Below are positions 1 through 7,510 of a stretch of DNA of 14,790 bases, piece by piece. The translations under genes were made by a program, and so were the position numbers. This stretch comes from CBDULX01 sp965368175 (GTDB lineage: Bacteria > Pseudomonadota > Gammaproteobacteria > SZUA-229). Each line of letters opens with the position of its first letter. Position 1 is the first letter of the stretch. A model generated the notes under the pieces. The model was given only the letters and a program-made list of their open reading frames with translations. It did not search any database and was not told the DNA's origin. The DNA lies in NCBI GenBank assembly GCA_965368175.1, contig CBDULX010000060.1, positions 1 to 14,790 on the forward strand. The letters run 5' to 3'.

Positions 1-1
1 A

Positions 2-49
2 ATGGCGGCGGCCATCATCGTCCAAAGCTGGCTGGAGCAAAATATATGA
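2..49 (+). CDS. C-terminal end of probable RuvX/YqgF (pre-16S rRNA nuclease / Holliday junction resolvase-like), partial
   Basis: Only the last 15 codons are inside the window, reading MAAAIIVQSWLEQNI before a TGA. The pattern of alanines followed by a hydrophobic stretch and a WLE end resembles the last helix of RuvX/YqgF, where an Asp-Ala-rich segment precedes an I/L-x-x-W/Y-L-E tail. The stop overlaps the pyrR start as ATGA, so the two are translationally coupled. In Pseudomonas the gene immediately before pyrR is yqgF, which supports the assignment. The identification is inferred from context and a short tail only; the real start lies upstream of the window. Confidence 0.5.
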   Translation: MAAAIIVQSWLEQNI

Positions 50-567
50 CCCATGTGGCAAACCCCGACCAATTGCTGGAAAAACTGGCCACTGATCTGG
101 AAAACTTAATGGAACAAAGGCACATTACCGATCCACTAATGGTGGGAATACACACCGGTGGTGCATGGCTGGCTGAACAACTTCACAAAAAACTGAATAT
201 CCAGCAACCGCTGGCCTGTCTTGACATCAGTTTTTACCGCGATGATTTTTCACGCATCGGTATGAACCCTCAGGTTAAAACCTCTAAATTACCGCCCCAG
301 GTTGAAGACTGCCATATTATTCTGGTGGATGACGTACTGCAGTCTGGACGCACCATTCGCGCAGCCATGAATGAATTATTCGATTACGGACGACCGGCAT
401 CTATCACACTGGCCTGCCTGGTCGAACGTACTGGCCGTGAACTGCCGATCCAGGCCGATGCCGTCGGCCAGACTCTCGAACTTGCCAGCAACGAACATAT
501 CAAGCTCACAGGGCCTGAACCACTGGCCTGGGAGATTAAACGCATAGATAGTAAAAAAGCAGATTAA
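46..567 (+). CDS. pyrR: PyrR: bifunctional pyr operon regulator / uracil phosphoribosyltransferase
   Basis: A 173-residue type I phosphoribosyltransferase-fold protein, close to the usual PyrR length of about 170-180. The PRPP-binding signature VDDVLQSGRT is at residues 94-103, preceded by hydrophobic IIL, and the downstream RELPIQAD segment (about 131-138) is typical of PyrR. In the Bacillus family PyrR binds UMP/UTP and pyr mRNA to promote attenuation, and also makes UMP from uracil and PRPP. In gammaproteobacteria the regulatory role is less well established. The start ATG overlaps the preceding stop (ATGA). The gene is first in a pyrR-pyrB-pyrC' cluster with only one base to pyrB, so the three are surely cotranscribed. 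Any attenuator it acts on would lie upstream of the window. Confidence 0.93.
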   Translation: MTHVANPDQLLEKLATDLENLMEQRHITDPLMVGIHTGGAWLAEQLHKKLNIQQPLACLDISFYRDDFSRIGMNPQVKTSKLPPQVEDCHIILVDDVLQSGRTIRAAMNELFDYGRPASITLACLVERTGRELPIQADAVGQTLELASNEHIKLTGPEPLAWEIKRIDSKKAD

Positions 568-568
568 T

Positions 569-1600
569 ATGGTCAACAAACCTTCACGCCCCACCCATTC
601 ACTGTTAGGCCAGGACCAATGGAATATCCAGCTGGACAGCAATGGCAAGCTGAAACATTTTCTGACCACCGAAGGCCTCGGCTCTGTCATCCTAAACCAG
701 ATACTGGATACTGCCGAAAGCTTTGCCGGGGTTAATGAATCGGTAAAAAAAGTACCTCTACTGCGTGGTAAGACCATCGTCAATCTGTTCTTTGAAGCCA
801 GCACCCGAACCCGCACCACCTTTGAACTGGCCGCCAAACGCCTGTCGGCCGATGTACTTAATATCAACATCAGCACTTCGGCCGCCAGCAAGGGTGAGTC
901 TCTACTGGATACTCTGCGAAACCTGGAAGCCATGCAATGCGACATGTTCATCGTCCGCCATGCCGACTCGGGCACGGCTCACTTTATTGCCAATAATGTC
1001 GCACCCCATATCAGTGTGCTCAATGCGGGTGATGGTCAACATGCTCATCCCACCCAGGCCATGCTCGATATGTTCACCATCCGCCGTAACAAAGGCGCAG
1101 ATTTCGGGCGATTACGAGTCGCTATCGTCGGCGACATTCTGCATTCACGGGTCGCTCGCTCCCAGATCCATGCCCTGAATACTCTGAACACCGGTGATGT
1201 CCGTATTGTCGCCCCACAAACCCTGATCCCAAAAGACATCGAGCGAATGGGTGTCAGCGTTTATCAGGATCTGGAACAGGGTATTGAAGACGCCGATGTT
1301 GTCATCATGTTACGTCTGCAAAAAGAACGAATGACGGGCGCATTGCTCCCCAGTGAACAGGAATATTTCCAGCTCTATGGACTCACAGAGGAAAAACTGC
1401 AGGCCGCCAGGGATGATGTCATTGTCATGCACCCAGGCCCCATTAACCGCGGTGTTGAAATTGACTCGGCCGTTGCTGATGGACCACGTTCAGTAATCCT
1501 GAGCCAGGTTACTTATGGAATTGCGGTACGTATGGCCATCATGTCTATGACTCTGGGCAGCCATAGCAACCAGGACCTCAAACGGGAGGTCCGTACATGA
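569..1600 (+). CDS. pyrB: Aspartate carbamoyltransferase catalytic subunit
   Basis: Catalyses carbamoyl phosphate + L-aspartate to N-carbamoyl-L-aspartate, the committed step of pyrimidine synthesis, in the cytoplasm. The carbamoyl phosphate loop STRTRTTFE is at residues 78-86, the SASKGES loop with its active-site lysine is at about 105-111, HPTQ is at 160-163 and HPGP at 288-291. At 343 residues it is longer than the roughly 310-residue E. coli subunit because of an N-terminal extension (about residues 1-35). This is as in Pseudomonas-type class A enzymes, which need an inactive dihydroorotase partner. The ATG is one base after the pyrR stop. The 3' end overlaps pyrC' by ATGA, fitting an obligate PyrB-PyrC' complex. 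No pyrI is seen. Very secure. Confidence 0.97.
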   Translation: MVNKPSRPTHSLLGQDQWNIQLDSNGKLKHFLTTEGLGSVILNQILDTAESFAGVNESVKKVPLLRGKTIVNLFFEASTRTRTTFELAAKRLSADVLNINISTSAASKGESLLDTLRNLEAMQCDMFIVRHADSGTAHFIANNVAPHISVLNAGDGQHAHPTQAMLDMFTIRRNKGADFGRLRVAIVGDILHSRVARSQIHALNTLNTGDVRIVAPQTLIPKDIERMGVSVYQDLEQGIEDADVVIMLRLQKERMTGALLPSEQEYFQLYGLTEEKLQAARDDVIVMHPGPINRGVEIDSAVADGPRSVILSQVTYGIAVRMAIMSMTLGSHSNQDLKREVRT

Positions 1601-2877
1601 AGCAGACACTGTTGATCAAGAATGGTCGTCTGATAGACCCGGCCAACCAGATCGATCGGATAACCAATCTGTACATTGTAGACGGCCGCATCATTGCGAT
1701 AGACGAGGCTCCGTCTGGCTTCGAATTACAGCAAACGATTGATGCGACTAACCACTGGGTGATACCCGGTATTATTGACTTATGTGCCCGGCTACGTGAA
1801 CCAGGCCTTGAATACAAGGCCAACATTACCTCGGAAACCATAGCAGCGGCGGCTTCCGGCATTACTACTCTATGTGTGCCACCTGATACTGATCCGGTCA
1901 TCGACGAACCTGCTGTGGTCGAACTGATCCATCGTCAGGCAGAGAACGCCGGTCACGGCAATGTCGTCACTCTGGGCGCATTGACTGCAGGCCTCAGGGG
2001 CGAGCACCTGAGTGAAATGGCTTCATTGAAAACTGCCGGCTGTGTTGGCCTGAGCAATGCAAAACAACCGGTGCAAAACCTGCTCATTCAACGACGCGCT
2101 TTCGAGTATGCCGCCACCCATGGCATTACCATTTTCATCGAAGCCAATGACATCAGTCTGGCCAATAATGGCTGCGCCCATGAAGGCCCGATAGCCACCC
2201 GCCTGGGCTTACCGGCAATACCCGTATCCGCTGAAACCACCGCCATCGCTCAGCAACTGGAACTCATCGAAGAATCCGGCGTCAGCGCCCACTTTTGCCG
2301 TCTATCCACGGCCCGTAGTGTGGAAATGATCGCACAGGCCAAGGCCCGTGGTCTGAATGTTACTGCCGATGTCGCCGCACACCAGTTGCATTTAACAGAA
2401 ATGGATATCAGTAGCTTCAACAGTTATTGTCACGTGATTCCGCCGTTGCGCAGTGAGCGCGACCGTAATGCCCTGCGCACTGGCCTGCTTTCAGGTGCCA
2501 TCAATGCTATTTGCTCAGATCACCAGCCCCACGAGAGCGACGCTAAACTGGCACCTTTCCCGTCTACTGAGCCGGGTATATCGGCACTGGAAACACTTTT
2601 GCCCCTGACACTTAAGCTTGTGGAAATGGATGTTATTACGATAGACAGAGCCATTGCCAGTTTAACCTCAGAACCTGCCGCTATACTTGGCATTAACGCC
2701 GGAACATTAAGCCCAGGACAAATAGCAGATATATGCATTATAAATCCGGAGCTGGAATGGCAACTCGATACCAGCAGGATGTTGAGCCTCGGCCTTAACA
2801 CACCTTTTGAAGGCTGGGGTTTTAAAGGCAAAGTCAGCCACACCATTATTAATGGTGATTTGGTTATGGCGCCATAA
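1597..2877 (+). CDS. pyrC': PyrC': catalytically dead dihydroorotase-like partner of aspartate carbamoyltransferase
   Basis: A 426-residue amidohydrolase-fold protein of the class I dihydroorotase family. Key metal ligands are missing. The expected DLHVHLREPG reads DLCARLREPG at residues 61-70, so both histidines are replaced (Cys63, Arg65). The later HxxHxST motif reads HFCRLST at 232-238, with Arg235 for His. One of the usual paired histidines near 262-263 is Gln. The general-acid region SDHQPH (307-312) is retained. This matches known Pseudomonas PyrC', which lacks activity but is needed for assembly of the PyrB-PyrC' dodecamer. Active dihydroorotase must be encoded elsewhere. A GGGAGG Shine-Dalgarno lies just before the ATG, which overlaps the pyrB stop. 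The role is inferred from family knowledge plus the residue losses seen here. Confidence 0.93.
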   Translation: MKQTLLIKNGRLIDPANQIDRITNLYIVDGRIIAIDEAPSGFELQQTIDATNHWVIPGIIDLCARLREPGLEYKANITSETIAAAASGITTLCVPPDTDPVIDEPAVVELIHRQAENAGHGNVVTLGALTAGLRGEHLSEMASLKTAGCVGLSNAKQPVQNLLIQRRAFEYAATHGITIFIEANDISLANNGCAHEGPIATRLGLPAIPVSAETTAIAQQLELIEESGVSAHFCRLSTARSVEMIAQAKARGLNVTADVAAHQLHLTEMDISSFNSYCHVIPPLRSERDRNALRTGLLSGAINAICSDHQPHESDAKLAPFPSTEPGISALETLLPLTLKLVEMDVITIDRAIASLTSEPAAILGINAGTLSPGQIADICIINPELEWQLDTSRMLSLGLNTPFEGWGFKGKVSHTIINGDLVMAP

Positions 2878-2928
2878 CCATGTTCATAAGATTACGAACG
2901 AAAATTACTGAGTTAAACATTATTTTTT

Positions 2929-2956
2929 GCCACAGGGACACGGAGTACGCAGAGTG
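2929..2956. repeat. Intergenic repeat, CACAGAGGCACAGAG type, copy 1
   Basis: The segment with core CACAGGGACACGGAGTACGC matches, in inverted orientation, the copy at 3131-3158. It is related to the copies near 6120 and 6231. It sits between runs of T. Periodic CACRGAG units like this are widespread in intergenic DNA of environmental bacteria; their function is not known to me. Confidence 0.6.
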
Positions 2957-3037
2957 TTTTTTTGTTCAGGCGATTTTGAAATGTATTCTAAACCCGATTT
3001 AAAACTTTCATGAAGATCTATACTATGGAAGTATTAG

Positions 3038-3112
3038 CCAGGGAACCTCTGATTAAGTTGTCATTTCGACCAGAGGGACGAAAAAAAAGATACTTAATCA
3101 GAGGTTCCCTGG
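3038..3112. repeat. Perfect 21-bp inverted repeat with 33-nt loop (CCTCTGATTAAG family)
   Basis: The left arm is at 3038-3058 and the right arm at 3092-3112. They are exact reverse complements over 21 bases, containing GGGAACCTCTGATTAAG. The loop (3059-3091) carries CATTTCGACC and a run of eight A. The arms share the string AACCTCTGATYAA with the ends of the larger element at 9788-10059 and with a single half-site at 6062-6082. It looks like a minimal non-coding mobile or REP-like palindrome. It also lies where pyrC' and the protease transcripts would collide. No U-run follows, so it is not a textbook terminator. Confidence 0.8.
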
Positions 3113-3130
3113 TAATATAAAAATTCAAAT

Positions 3131-3158
3131 CTCTCTGCGCCCCCCGTGTCTCTGCGGC
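3131..3158. repeat. Intergenic repeat, CACAGAGGCACAGAG type, copy 2 (inverted)
   Basis: The reverse complement begins GCCGCAGAGACACGG, matching copy 1 (GCCACAGGGACACGG) with a few mismatches, so the two copies form the outer arms of a 230-bp bracket. It ends about 20 bp from the stop codon of the protease gene. Confidence 0.6.
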
Positions 3159-3178
3159 AAGGCTTTTTCTCCTTAAAA

Positions 3179-5980
3179 CTACAGCAGCCGACTCTGCCAT
3201 TTATCGTCGTCAAAATAAATTTCTCGGGTTGGCCAGTAATGCGTATTGGGTTTAAGCGTAATTATCGACTCCCGCTCAAGTAAATCCAGTACCTTGAGCT
3301 GAACAAACTTGCTGTTTTGTTTGGCGTTTGCAAGCCGAATAAAATCCTTTAGACTGGCAATTGGCTCTCCTTCAAACTCAATTATTCTGTATAAGGCACT
3401 TAATTCATATCGACTGGCCGGCGAACCCCACCAGACAAATGATACATATACTGAATCAGCTTTAACTCCCCGTTGTGAAGATACCGCCCTGTGAGGGGGC
3501 TGAATCAAAGCACCTGCCCATTGCACAATATGGCTGGTGCCTTTTATACTAAGATCCCGGGTTTCTACTGACAGTATTTTTTCCTCGCCAGCACGAATTA
3601 TCGTTAACTCAAGCGCCGCTTTCTGGCTTTGCCTTTCCACGTCACGGAAAGTTCTAACCAGAATACCGTCTATAGCCACAACCAGATCACCTTCCTGCAG
3701 TTTAATACTGGCATCAGATCCAGCAACCAGCCGTGAAATCGCCAGTACCTGTCGTTTCTGCTCGGTATCCTGGAAACGTTCAAACCACTGATCGGTCAAC
3801 CCCAGCTGTCTGGCCTGGGCTATGGACAAGGTAGCCAGATCCACTTCAAGTGAACGTACCTTGAATTGCTTGCAGCAATGCCACTGATCCAGAAGTTCCT
3901 GCACCAGCTCAATGGGGATGCCCCACTCAAACTGCTTCAGATCATTCTCTGTTCCATAAGAAAAACTGGCCCAGATTGCCAGTACATTAGCATCATCATC
4001 CGTCAGCACCCCACCGTGACTAAATGGCGCATTATTAATGCTGATTACATCCAGATTAGATTCTCTAAAAACAGGTATTTTTGGCATGGAAAATTCAAGA
4101 GGCTCGATGGAGGCGACAGTCATTTTTTCTGCCAGCAAATTCTGATCGGCGCGAGTACCCACTAGCCAGATTTCATCTCCAGGACTTAGAGACTTACTCT
4201 TCAATCTGGCCGATGTTATTTTCACCTCACTCAGTAATTCTGGCTGGTATTTAACGATTGCCAGATTATGCAGAGGATGAACAAATAATACTTTACCGGG
4301 AATTTCCGCCGCTCCGGCAAACACCAGTCGAACATCACCCATAGATACGGGTACAGTATTCCTGTCTACAACAACCAGACCTTCATCGGCATCGATCACC
4401 AGGCCTGAGCCAACATAATGGGATTCCTGAACACCATCAATGTGAAGAGGCATATCAAAATGCACAGTTACCATAGATGATGACATACGACTCCTGCGCC
4501 GGTCCCTGTACTTCACAAGCTCAACATTAACCGCTTCCAGGGCTTTGGGTTCTGGTCCCTGGGCCAGTTCCTGGCAGGGCCATAGACCTGACTCATCATC
4601 ACGATAACATTTCTGCATGGCAAACCAGCGCCGGTCCATGGTCATAATCGACACCTGGGTACGCCGTGGTTCCTGGAATGTGATATATCGAATCATTGCC
4701 TGCTGGCCGTCAGCCAGAGTCGCCAGCACTTTTTCAAATTCATCCATGTTCGCCACTGGCTGGTTATCCAGAGACAGAATCACTGCCCCATAAGGCACAC
4801 CTGCAGTAGAAAATACATAGCCCGGTTGTGCGACATACACACCTTCGATCGCGCGGTTTAGGTGCCTCGCTTGCTGGTAAGACAGGTCATGCACCACAGC
4901 TTCACCAAACTCGATATATCGTGCCGGTGAAATCGCATGCAGATCGCCGACTTTTAGCTTTATTTCCACTGGTTGACCCTGTCGCTCCAGTAACAACACA
5001 ATGGTTTGATTGACATGATCATCCAGTAGAGCTTCCAGCTCATCGAAACGCCTTAACCATTGCGACTTTTTCCTGGCGGCCCAGCCTTTTAGCACTATAT
5101 CACCAGGTTTAAGCAAGCCTTCCGCTGGCCCCTTAGGCAGCGTCTGACTAACCACCAGCATGCCGTCGCCATGGTTAACTTTTCTCAACTCGGCTTCGAT
5201 TTCTGGCCGCAAACCCAATCGCCTTACTTCATCGTAGGGCTGGTAACTAAATGTGGTCTGCAATGTTCCTCGAGGTACGGGCTTATCGGCCTGTATTAAC
5301 TTTACCGCCCTCAGCACTCGCTCCAGTGGCAGGAAAAAACTGGATGCCGCATTTCGATTACCGCCAGCATTCAATGCCAGCACATCGCCTTTGATATCTA
5401 CCACCGGTGAGCCCGATGAACCTCCTGAAACGCCAGATGCGGACTGGTAATAAAAGGTATTAAAATCGTTATAACGTCCCATTCCATAATTGGGTGCAGC
5501 CCGATCCAGGCGAGCCAGAGTACCCGCCAGGATTGATAATTGCTCACCGGCATCGTTACCAATCACCCGAATATCCCGTCCGCTGCGAGCTTTATCCGGA
5601 CGTAATTTGAGCGCTTCAGGTTTTATGAATTTGAGATCGGCAGGATTGTACTGAAAAATACCAAAGTCATGCACCGGATCACGGTACAGAGGCTTCAAAT
5701 CAACCTCCTCACGATTCGAAAATAATGCCTCTGCAGTCACGGGCCCAGCCTGAACTACATGCCGATTGGTAAGAATCAGACCACGACTGGCATCGATCAC
5801 AAAGCCCGTCGCCTGGGTAGTACTGTTAGAGGCTGTATCAAATGCCCTGGATGCATCTACCCTGAGAGTAACCACCGAATTAGCCACTTTCTGTAAAGTT
5901 CGACTCCATTTTAAATCTGTTTCGGCCTTAGCATTTGTTAGCAGGAACATACACAACAGAAAACTGACAGTACGTAACAT
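3179..5980 (-). CDS. Secreted double HtrA/Deg serine protease of Nma111/Deg7 architecture
   Basis: A 933-residue protein with a signal peptide (hydrophobic residues 4-16, likely cleavage after AKA at 17-19), so probably periplasmic. Trypsin domain 1 (about 25-230) has an intact triad: His74 in TNRHVV, Asp105 in DPVHDFG, Ser189 in SGGSSGSP. PDZ-like domains follow at about 245-345 and 350-450. A second trypsin-like domain (about 500-700) is degenerate: the His position reads VDRNTV (Asn541) and the Asp position HPLHNLA (Asn572). The serine region reads APFSHGGVL, where a serine may survive. Two more PDZ-like domains are at about 705-805 and 815-910. The order, length and motifs such as RDPVHDFG and GNDAGE(Q/K)LSILAG resemble fungal Nma111, far more than DegP/DegS with one protease domain. 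An AAAGG-type ribosome site precedes the ATG. It lies downstream of the pilT-pilU genes on the same strand, 367 bp away and bracketed by repeats. The substrate is unknown; a role in envelope protein quality control is inferred from the family. Confidence 0.9.
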   Translation of the reverse strand: MLRTVSFLLCMFLLTNAKAETDLKWSRTLQKVANSVVTLRVDASRAFDTASNSTTQATGFVIDASRGLILTNRHVVQAGPVTAEALFSNREEVDLKPLYRDPVHDFGIFQYNPADLKFIKPEALKLRPDKARSGRDIRVIGNDAGEQLSILAGTLARLDRAAPNYGMGRYNDFNTFYYQSASGVSGGSSGSPVVDIKGDVLALNAGGNRNAASSFFLPLERVLRAVKLIQADKPVPRGTLQTTFSYQPYDEVRRLGLRPEIEAELRKVNHGDGMLVVSQTLPKGPAEGLLKPGDIVLKGWAARKKSQWLRRFDELEALLDDHVNQTIVLLLERQGQPVEIKLKVGDLHAISPARYIEFGEAVVHDLSYQQARHLNRAIEGVYVAQPGYVFSTAGVPYGAVILSLDNQPVANMDEFEKVLATLADGQQAMIRYITFQEPRRTQVSIMTMDRRWFAMQKCYRDDESGLWPCQELAQGPEPKALEAVNVELVKYRDRRRSRMSSSMVTVHFDMPLHIDGVQESHYVGSGLVIDADEGLVVVDRNTVPVSMGDVRLVFAGAAEIPGKVLFVHPLHNLAIVKYQPELLSEVKITSARLKSKSLSPGDEIWLVGTRADQNLLAEKMTVASIEPLEFSMPKIPVFRESNLDVISINNAPFSHGGVLTDDDANVLAIWASFSYGTENDLKQFEWGIPIELVQELLDQWHCCKQFKVRSLEVDLATLSIAQARQLGLTDQWFERFQDTEQKRQVLAISRLVAGSDASIKLQEGDLVVAIDGILVRTFRDVERQSQKAALELTIIRAGEEKILSVETRDLSIKGTSHIVQWAGALIQPPHRAVSSQRGVKADSVYVSFVWWGSPASRYELSALYRIIEFEGEPIASLKDFIRLANAKQNSKFVQLKVLDLLERESIITLKPNTHYWPTREIYFDDDKWQSRLL

Positions 5981-6061
5981 ATTTCAACCTTTATTTATCA
6001 ATATACTCTGATTGATTACAGGTAATTTGATTGCACCCGACCAGAGCAAGTTACTGGAACT

Positions 6062-6082
6062 CCAGGGAGCCTCTGATTAAGT
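6062..6082. repeat. Single half-site of the CCTCTGATTAAG palindrome
   Basis: It contains AGGGAGCCTCTGATTAAG and differs from the left arm at 3038-3058 by one base (A to G) over 21 positions. No matching right arm was found nearby. It looks like one end of a decayed or partly deleted copy, lying upstream of the protease gene while the intact palindrome lies downstream. Confidence 0.65.
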
Positions 6083-6119
6083 CGTGATTGTTTGATGCTG
6101 ATTAAAAACCTTTAGCTTT

Positions 6120-6143
6120 GACACAGAGGCACAGAGATGCAGG
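6120..6143. repeat. Intergenic repeat, CACAGAGGCACAGAG type, copy 3
   Basis: It contains CACAGAGGCACAGAGATGCA followed by an AT-rich run, and is inverted relative to the copy at 6231-6262. Together the two form a second bracket, similar to the one downstream of the protease gene. Confidence 0.55.
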
Positions 6144-6230
6144 TTATTTTTTGGAACACTATAATCACTAGTGCGTATGGATATGTACAGGGCTGAGTTA
6201 GAGAATCCTCTTACAAAACCTCATATGTTT

Positions 6231-6262
6231 TCTCTGTGCCTTTGCGCCTCCGCGTTGCCTGC
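6231..6262. repeat. Intergenic repeat, CACAGAGGCACAGAG type, copy 4 (inverted)
   Basis: It reads TCTCTGTGCCTTTGCGCCTC and on, and its reverse complement carries GCGGAGGCGCAAAGGCACAG. It resembles the other copies and faces copy 3 across about 90 bp. Confidence 0.55.
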
Positions 6263-6347
6263 ATGGACCTGGGCAAGGGGCGTAAGCAGGATGCGGAAGC
6301 TTCAAGGCTTTTTACAAAAATTGCCATTTTTTAGCTCAATCCATTTC

Positions 6348-7487
6348 TTAATTTACTTCCGGCAGGTCGTCTGTACCACTTTGAAATTTCAGGGTATCGT
6401 TAGCTTTGGATGCATCCATTTCCTTGACGCCGCCGCCAAAATTGATTTTCCACTCGAGGTTGCTTCGTGAATCGGCATGTGACAGGGCCGTTTTCAAATC
6501 TATCTGGCCTTGCTTGAATAAATCATATAACGATTGATCGAATGTCTGCATACCATCGCCTTCCCCTTTTTCCATGACTTCCTTAATTTCATGAAAATCA
6601 CCCTTTCTTATTAATTCTGATATGTATGGTGAATTCAATAATATTTCAATGGCCGCAACTCGTTTACCAGTTAAGGATGTCACCAGTCGTTGGGAAATAA
6701 TGGTATTCAGGTTTAGTGACAGATCCATAAGAATTTGATTACGTGAATCTGGCGGAAAGAAACTGAGTATACGATCAAGCGTCTGATTGGCATTCACCGA
6801 GTGTAATGTACTCAGGCAAAGATGGCCCGTATCTGCATATTGAATAGCCGCCTCCATGGTCTCCCGGTCTCGCACCTCACCGATCATAATCACATCCGGC
6901 GCCTCACGCATGGCTTCTCGCAGTGCATTTTCATAAGACAATGTATCCAGCCCTACCTCACGCTGGCCGACAATCGACTTCTTATGCTCGAAAGTATATT
7001 CAATCGGGTCCTCAATAGTAAGGATATGGCCAGGCATGGCCTGACTTCTATGAGCAATCATTGAAGCCAATGTAGTTGATTTACCAGAACCAGTCGCGCC
7101 TACCACCAGGATCAATCCTTTACGACCGAGCATCAATTCCTTGAGTACACTCGGTAAATTCAGCGAATCGAGGCTCGGCACTTCACTTTTAATGTAGCGA
7201 ATCACCATGGACACTTCGCCACGTTGCATATAAATATTTACACGAAAACGGCCAATATCCGCCACTGACAATCCCAGGTTCATTTCCAGGGTTGCCTCAA
7301 AACCCATCTGCTGGTTATCGTCCATAATGCTATAGGCAATTTGCTTTACCATGCCCGGCTCCATAATGGTCTTACCTACCGGGTGCATCTTCCCTTCTAT
7401 ATTCATACTGACTGGAGCTCCTGTGGTAAAAAATATATCGGAGCCACCGCGATCGGCCATAAGTTTTAAATAAGGCTGGAGATTCAT
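6348..7487 (-). CDS. Third PilT/PilU-family type IV pilus retraction ATPase, diverged PilU paralogue
   Basis: A 379-residue hexameric secretion ATPase. The N-terminal PAS-like domain (about 1-100) begins with LMADRGGSDIFF, as in PilU. The Walker A motif GATGSGKST is at 130-138, Walker B DVIMIGEVRD at 198-207, the His box TGHLCLSTLHS at 220-230, and GMQTFDQSLYDLF near 312-324. Catalytic residues look intact, so it should hydrolyse ATP. It groups with PilU rather than PilT: it has the ERI/DRI-x-x-FFP segment and a roughly 40-residue acidic C-terminal tail, and it lacks AIRNLIRE. It is clearly more diverged than the neighbouring canonical PilU. It starts 23 bases after the pilU stop, with only a weak ribosome site, and is last in a pilT-pilU-pilU2 run. 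It probably assists or modulates PilT-dependent retraction, or serves a special pilus function; the exact role is unknown. Confidence 0.88.
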   Translation of the reverse strand: MNLQPYLKLMADRGGSDIFFTTGAPVSMNIEGKMHPVGKTIMEPGMVKQIAYSIMDDNQQMGFEATLEMNLGLSVADIGRFRVNIYMQRGEVSMVIRYIKSEVPSLDSLNLPSVLKELMLGRKGLILVVGATGSGKSTTLASMIAHRSQAMPGHILTIEDPIEYTFEHKKSIVGQREVGLDTLSYENALREAMREAPDVIMIGEVRDRETMEAAIQYADTGHLCLSTLHSVNANQTLDRILSFFPPDSRNQILMDLSLNLNTIISQRLVTSLTGKRVAAIEILLNSPYISELIRKGDFHEIKEVMEKGEGDGMQTFDQSLYDLFKQGQIDLKTALSHADSRSNLEWKINFGGGVKEMDASKANDTLKFQSGTDDLPEVN

Positions 7488-7510
7488 AAAACTATAATTT
7501 TCCGGTTGAA

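Larger units (their letters stand above)
2878..3178. other. Convergent intergenic region between pyrC' and the double HtrA protease gene, repeat-rich
   Basis: A 301-bp gap between two convergent genes with no credible coding sequence. It holds a nested structure: an outer pair of inverted CACAGAGGCACAGAG-type repeats (2929-2956 and 3131-3158) around an inner near-perfect 75-bp palindrome (3038-3112). There is no classical stem plus U-run terminator for either gene. The inner palindrome could block both incoming transcripts, but this is inference. Confidence 0.7.
5981..6347. other. Intergenic region upstream of the protease gene, repeat-bearing
   Basis: A 367-bp gap between two - strand genes. 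It contains a half-site of the CCTCTGATTAAG palindrome (6062-6082) and two inverted CACAGAGGCACAGAG-type repeats (6120-6143, 6231-6262). The protease promoter should lie between about 5990 and 6060 or within the repeats, but I could not pick a convincing -35/-10 pair. Reading frames across the repeats encode peptides such as SLCLCASA that are by-products of the repeat. Confidence 0.6.

Noticed and set aside
376..975. A 199-codon open frame antisense to pyrR/pyrB
   Set aside because: Low-complexity shadow of two certain genes, with no recognisable domain and no ribosome site.
3038..3112. The palindrome as a classical intrinsic terminator
   Set aside because: The stem is strong but the loop is 33 nt and no T-run follows on either strand; it fits a mobile palindrome better.
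3179..5980. Frameshifted fusion of two separate degP-like genes
   Set aside because: The frame is continuous for 933 codons, and the domain order and length match the known two-protease family, so the second half is a degenerate domain and not a fused neighbour.
6171..6470. A 99-codon open frame on the + strand running into the third ATPase gene
   Set aside because: Its first half is the translation of the CACAGAG-type repeat (SLCLCASA) and its second half is antisense to a clear gene.
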